Shown piece by piece: positions 62,976 to 64,000 of a stretch of DNA of 64,000 nt. Source of the DNA: JBDWFY01 sp964291365. Lineage in GTDB: Bacteria; Pseudomonadota; Alphaproteobacteria; Rhizobiales; Stappiaceae. A program made the translations under genes and the position numbers. The stretch spans positions 3,534,001 to 3,598,000 of the forward strand of contig OZ219989.1 in the NCBI GenBank assembly GCA_964291365.2, in the 5' to 3' direction. Under the pieces are notes generated by a model, which ran no database searches, was not told the origin of the DNA, and worked only from the letters and a program-made list of their open reading frames with translations. Position 1 is the stretch's first letter; each line of letters begins with the position of its first letter.

Positions 62976-63131
62976 TTACCAAGTAAATGAATGATTCCCT
63001 ATACTTACACCTTGTACGCAGTTTTGCCACCATTCAATAGTTAGCATATTATCTGCGTGGCAAGGTTGCGGTGAACTGCAACTTGAAAGCAAAAATCCAA
63101 ATGTTAGGATTGCAATTGCGTATTTAATCAC
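62976..63131 (-). CDS. Small lipoprotein (51 aa)
   Basis: The GTG start at 63131 follows aaagaaggaattaaactc. Signal MIKYAIAILTFGFLLSSC with lipobox LSSC (Cys18); the mature 34 residues have two more Cys and three Trp (IEWWQNC ... NHSFTW). Fifth member of the minilipoprotein set; a palindrome lies 60 bases upstream. Confidence 0.62.
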   Translation of the reverse strand: MIKYAIAILTFGFLLSSCSSPQPCHADNMLTIEWWQNCVQGVSIGNHSFTW

Positions 63132-63191
63132 GAGTTTAATTCCTTCTTTGCTAGGTTTGTCTCACAATGCATTAGGTATTATAGAAAATCA

Positions 63192-63210
63192 ATGCGACAA
63201 ATTGCCACAT
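63192..63210. promoter_or_regulatory. Palindromic operator overlapping a promoter, lipoprotein 62976
   Basis: ATGCGACAAATTGCCACAT is a near-palindrome of the lipoprotein family. On the minus strand a perfect TATAAT lies at 63178-63183, so the site covers the expected -35 region, a position suiting either a repressor or a class II activator. Confidence 0.5.
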
Positions 63211-63527
63211 TACTCGAAAGTCTTTGAAATAAATGAGGAAGATTGAGGTATAATTAACAGTCTTGAAATTTTAGTTATCAAAGTAGCAATCATCGCTAAA
63301 TGTCATCCAGCACCAAAAGTAACTGTCGAGCGACAATAAACGCATGAAAATTTACGTGAAACAAAATTACGTTTTAAATAATACTGTATTCGTGGAAATG
63401 TAAGTTGAATTAATTTGATTTTAGGTTATAGTTGAATATATGGTAGAAAATTGAATATAATTTATAGTTGAATTGAGAGATAATAATATTTCTAACTCGC
63501 GAATTTCGCATAAAACAGGAGTGAATT

Positions 63528-63671
63528 ATGTCTAAAACACAAAAAAGTGAAAAATTTTCTGAAATTGGGGGAAGAACATATAAGGGTGGGCAAAACCGGG
63601 TGATATTATATCCAGATAATCGCCCTCCACCTTTTAATCCTCCAAGACAAGAATCTTCATTAAAAAAGTAA
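63528..63671 (+). CDS. Proline-rich small protein (47 aa)
   Basis: MSKTQKSEKFSEIGGRTYKG, then GQNRVILYPDNRPPPFNPPR and QESSLKK. A clear caggagtgaatt site, and a strong terminator about 80 bases downstream, make this a stand-alone transcript. No family recognised; basic and disordered-looking, without signal peptide. Confidence 0.6.
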   Translation: MSKTQKSEKFSEIGGRTYKGGQNRVILYPDNRPPPFNPPRQESSLKK

Positions 63672-63751
63672 TATCGTAAATAGTGATGCGAATAAGCTAT
63701 TTCGCAAACTATTGGGAAATGCTTAATAGATTTCATACAAATGAATTTTAG

Positions 63752-63786
63752 ATCTACCGGTAAAATTACCGGTAGATAGATTTTTA
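63752..63786 (+). terminator. Rho-independent terminator
   Basis: ATCTACCGGTA (63752-63762) and TACCGGTAGAT (63667+100, i.e. 63767-63777) form an 11-bp stem with a 4-base loop, followed within a few bases by TTTTT. It ends the transcript of the 47-residue gene. Confidence 0.85.
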
Positions 63787-63983
63787 GAGATGTAAATTGT
63801 GTGTGATTCAATATGAGAATATTTGGATAATGGAAAAAGAACACTTTACCAGTCACAAGGTCCGTTAGTACTTATTTTATGTGAAAGTCTCAGATATAAA
63901 ATGCAGAGCGGCCAATTGGTTTGCAATTGCTATAATAACTTTGTATTGTTTCGTTTCTCATTTTTCAATATGGAGATTCTATA

Positions 63984-64000
63984 ATGACAGTGTTAATTTC
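63984..64000 (+). CDS. Start of a gene cut by the window edge
   Basis: ATG ACA GTG TTA ATT begins at 63984, seven bases after tggaga; a TATAAT lies at 63931-63936. Only five codons are present, so no product can be named. Confidence 0.45.

Noticed and set aside
1..64000. CRISPR array, tRNA or rRNA genes
   Set aside because: No regularly spaced repeats, cloverleaf with a GTTCRA-type arm, or rRNA-like conserved stretch was recognised in the window.

Overview
The window reads as AT-rich chromosome of a Gram-negative bacterium, most likely a pseudomonadote. The evidence is the set of lipobox and Tat signals, a C-terminal outer-membrane barrel, TRAP and Dpp-type transporters, and aerobic hybrid pathways (paa, box) typical of that phylum. 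The exact lineage cannot be fixed by eye. No tRNA, rRNA or CRISPR array was seen. Nearly all large genes serve uptake and oxidation of aromatic acids.

Layout. 0.2-7.2 kb: pobA, divergent from a compact operon paaJ-paaABCDE plus an extra ferritin-like diiron gene. 7.3-11.0 kb: a three-gene block (DUF262 protein, DUF3696 AAA ATPase, unknown protein) with a small convergent DUF1508 gene; it looks like a defence-type insertion inside the aromatic cluster. 11.1-15.8 kb: paaK-paaI-paaG divergent from paaZ. 15.9-20.3 kb: boxA, boxB, boxC for benzoyl-CoA epoxidation. 20.3-29.6 kb: an accessory island with small lipoproteins, two toxin-antitoxin loci, an intact FimB-like recombinase and a decayed copy, many copies of a noncoding repeat, and a 1025-residue Calx-beta/barrel surface protein. 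29.6-32.5 kb: benzoate-CoA ligase, an alpha/beta hydrolase and a DUF309 protein, the expected partners of boxABC and now separated from them by the island. 32.9-33.5 kb: a ParD-like gene with a decayed parE. 34.2-37.4 kb: a TRAP transporter. 37.8-40.9 kb: a second accessory patch with a RelE-like pair, IS1595 and recombinase remnants, a lipoprotein and a twice-interrupted membrane-protein pseudogene. 41.2-49.1 kb: hmgA, fumarylacetoacetase, an MBL-fold protein, a flavin monooxygenase, a DUF2783 protein and a fused hydratase/3-hydroxyacyl-CoA dehydrogenase. 49.6-49.9 kb: unusually GC-rich hairpins. 49.9-62.5 kb: an HpaB-like monooxygenase, RidA, DUF1028 and an M20 deacylase, divergent from a peptide-type ABC transporter and a CocE/NonD hydrolase. 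62.7-64 kb: more small lipoproteins, a proline-rich small ORF with a terminator, and the start of a truncated gene.

How it fits together. PaaK, PaaABCDE, PaaG, PaaZ, the fused hydratase/dehydrogenase (in place of PaaF and PaaH) and PaaJ would take phenylacetate to succinyl-CoA and acetyl-CoA. Benzoate-CoA ligase and BoxABC feed the same lower pathway; no boxD was seen. The flavin monooxygenase, HmgA and fumarylacetoacetase form a homogentisate branch. The HpaB-RidA-DUF1028-M20-ABC-CocE block looks like import and hydrolysis of acylated or peptide-like aromatics followed by ring hydroxylation.

The most novel signals are: the DUF262/AAA/unknown triad; the recombinase-linked repeat family of the 20-30 kb island; a shared palindrome of the type TGTGACAA-N-TTGTCACA upstream of at least four of the tiny lipoprotein genes; and the GC-rich structured element near 49.8 kb.
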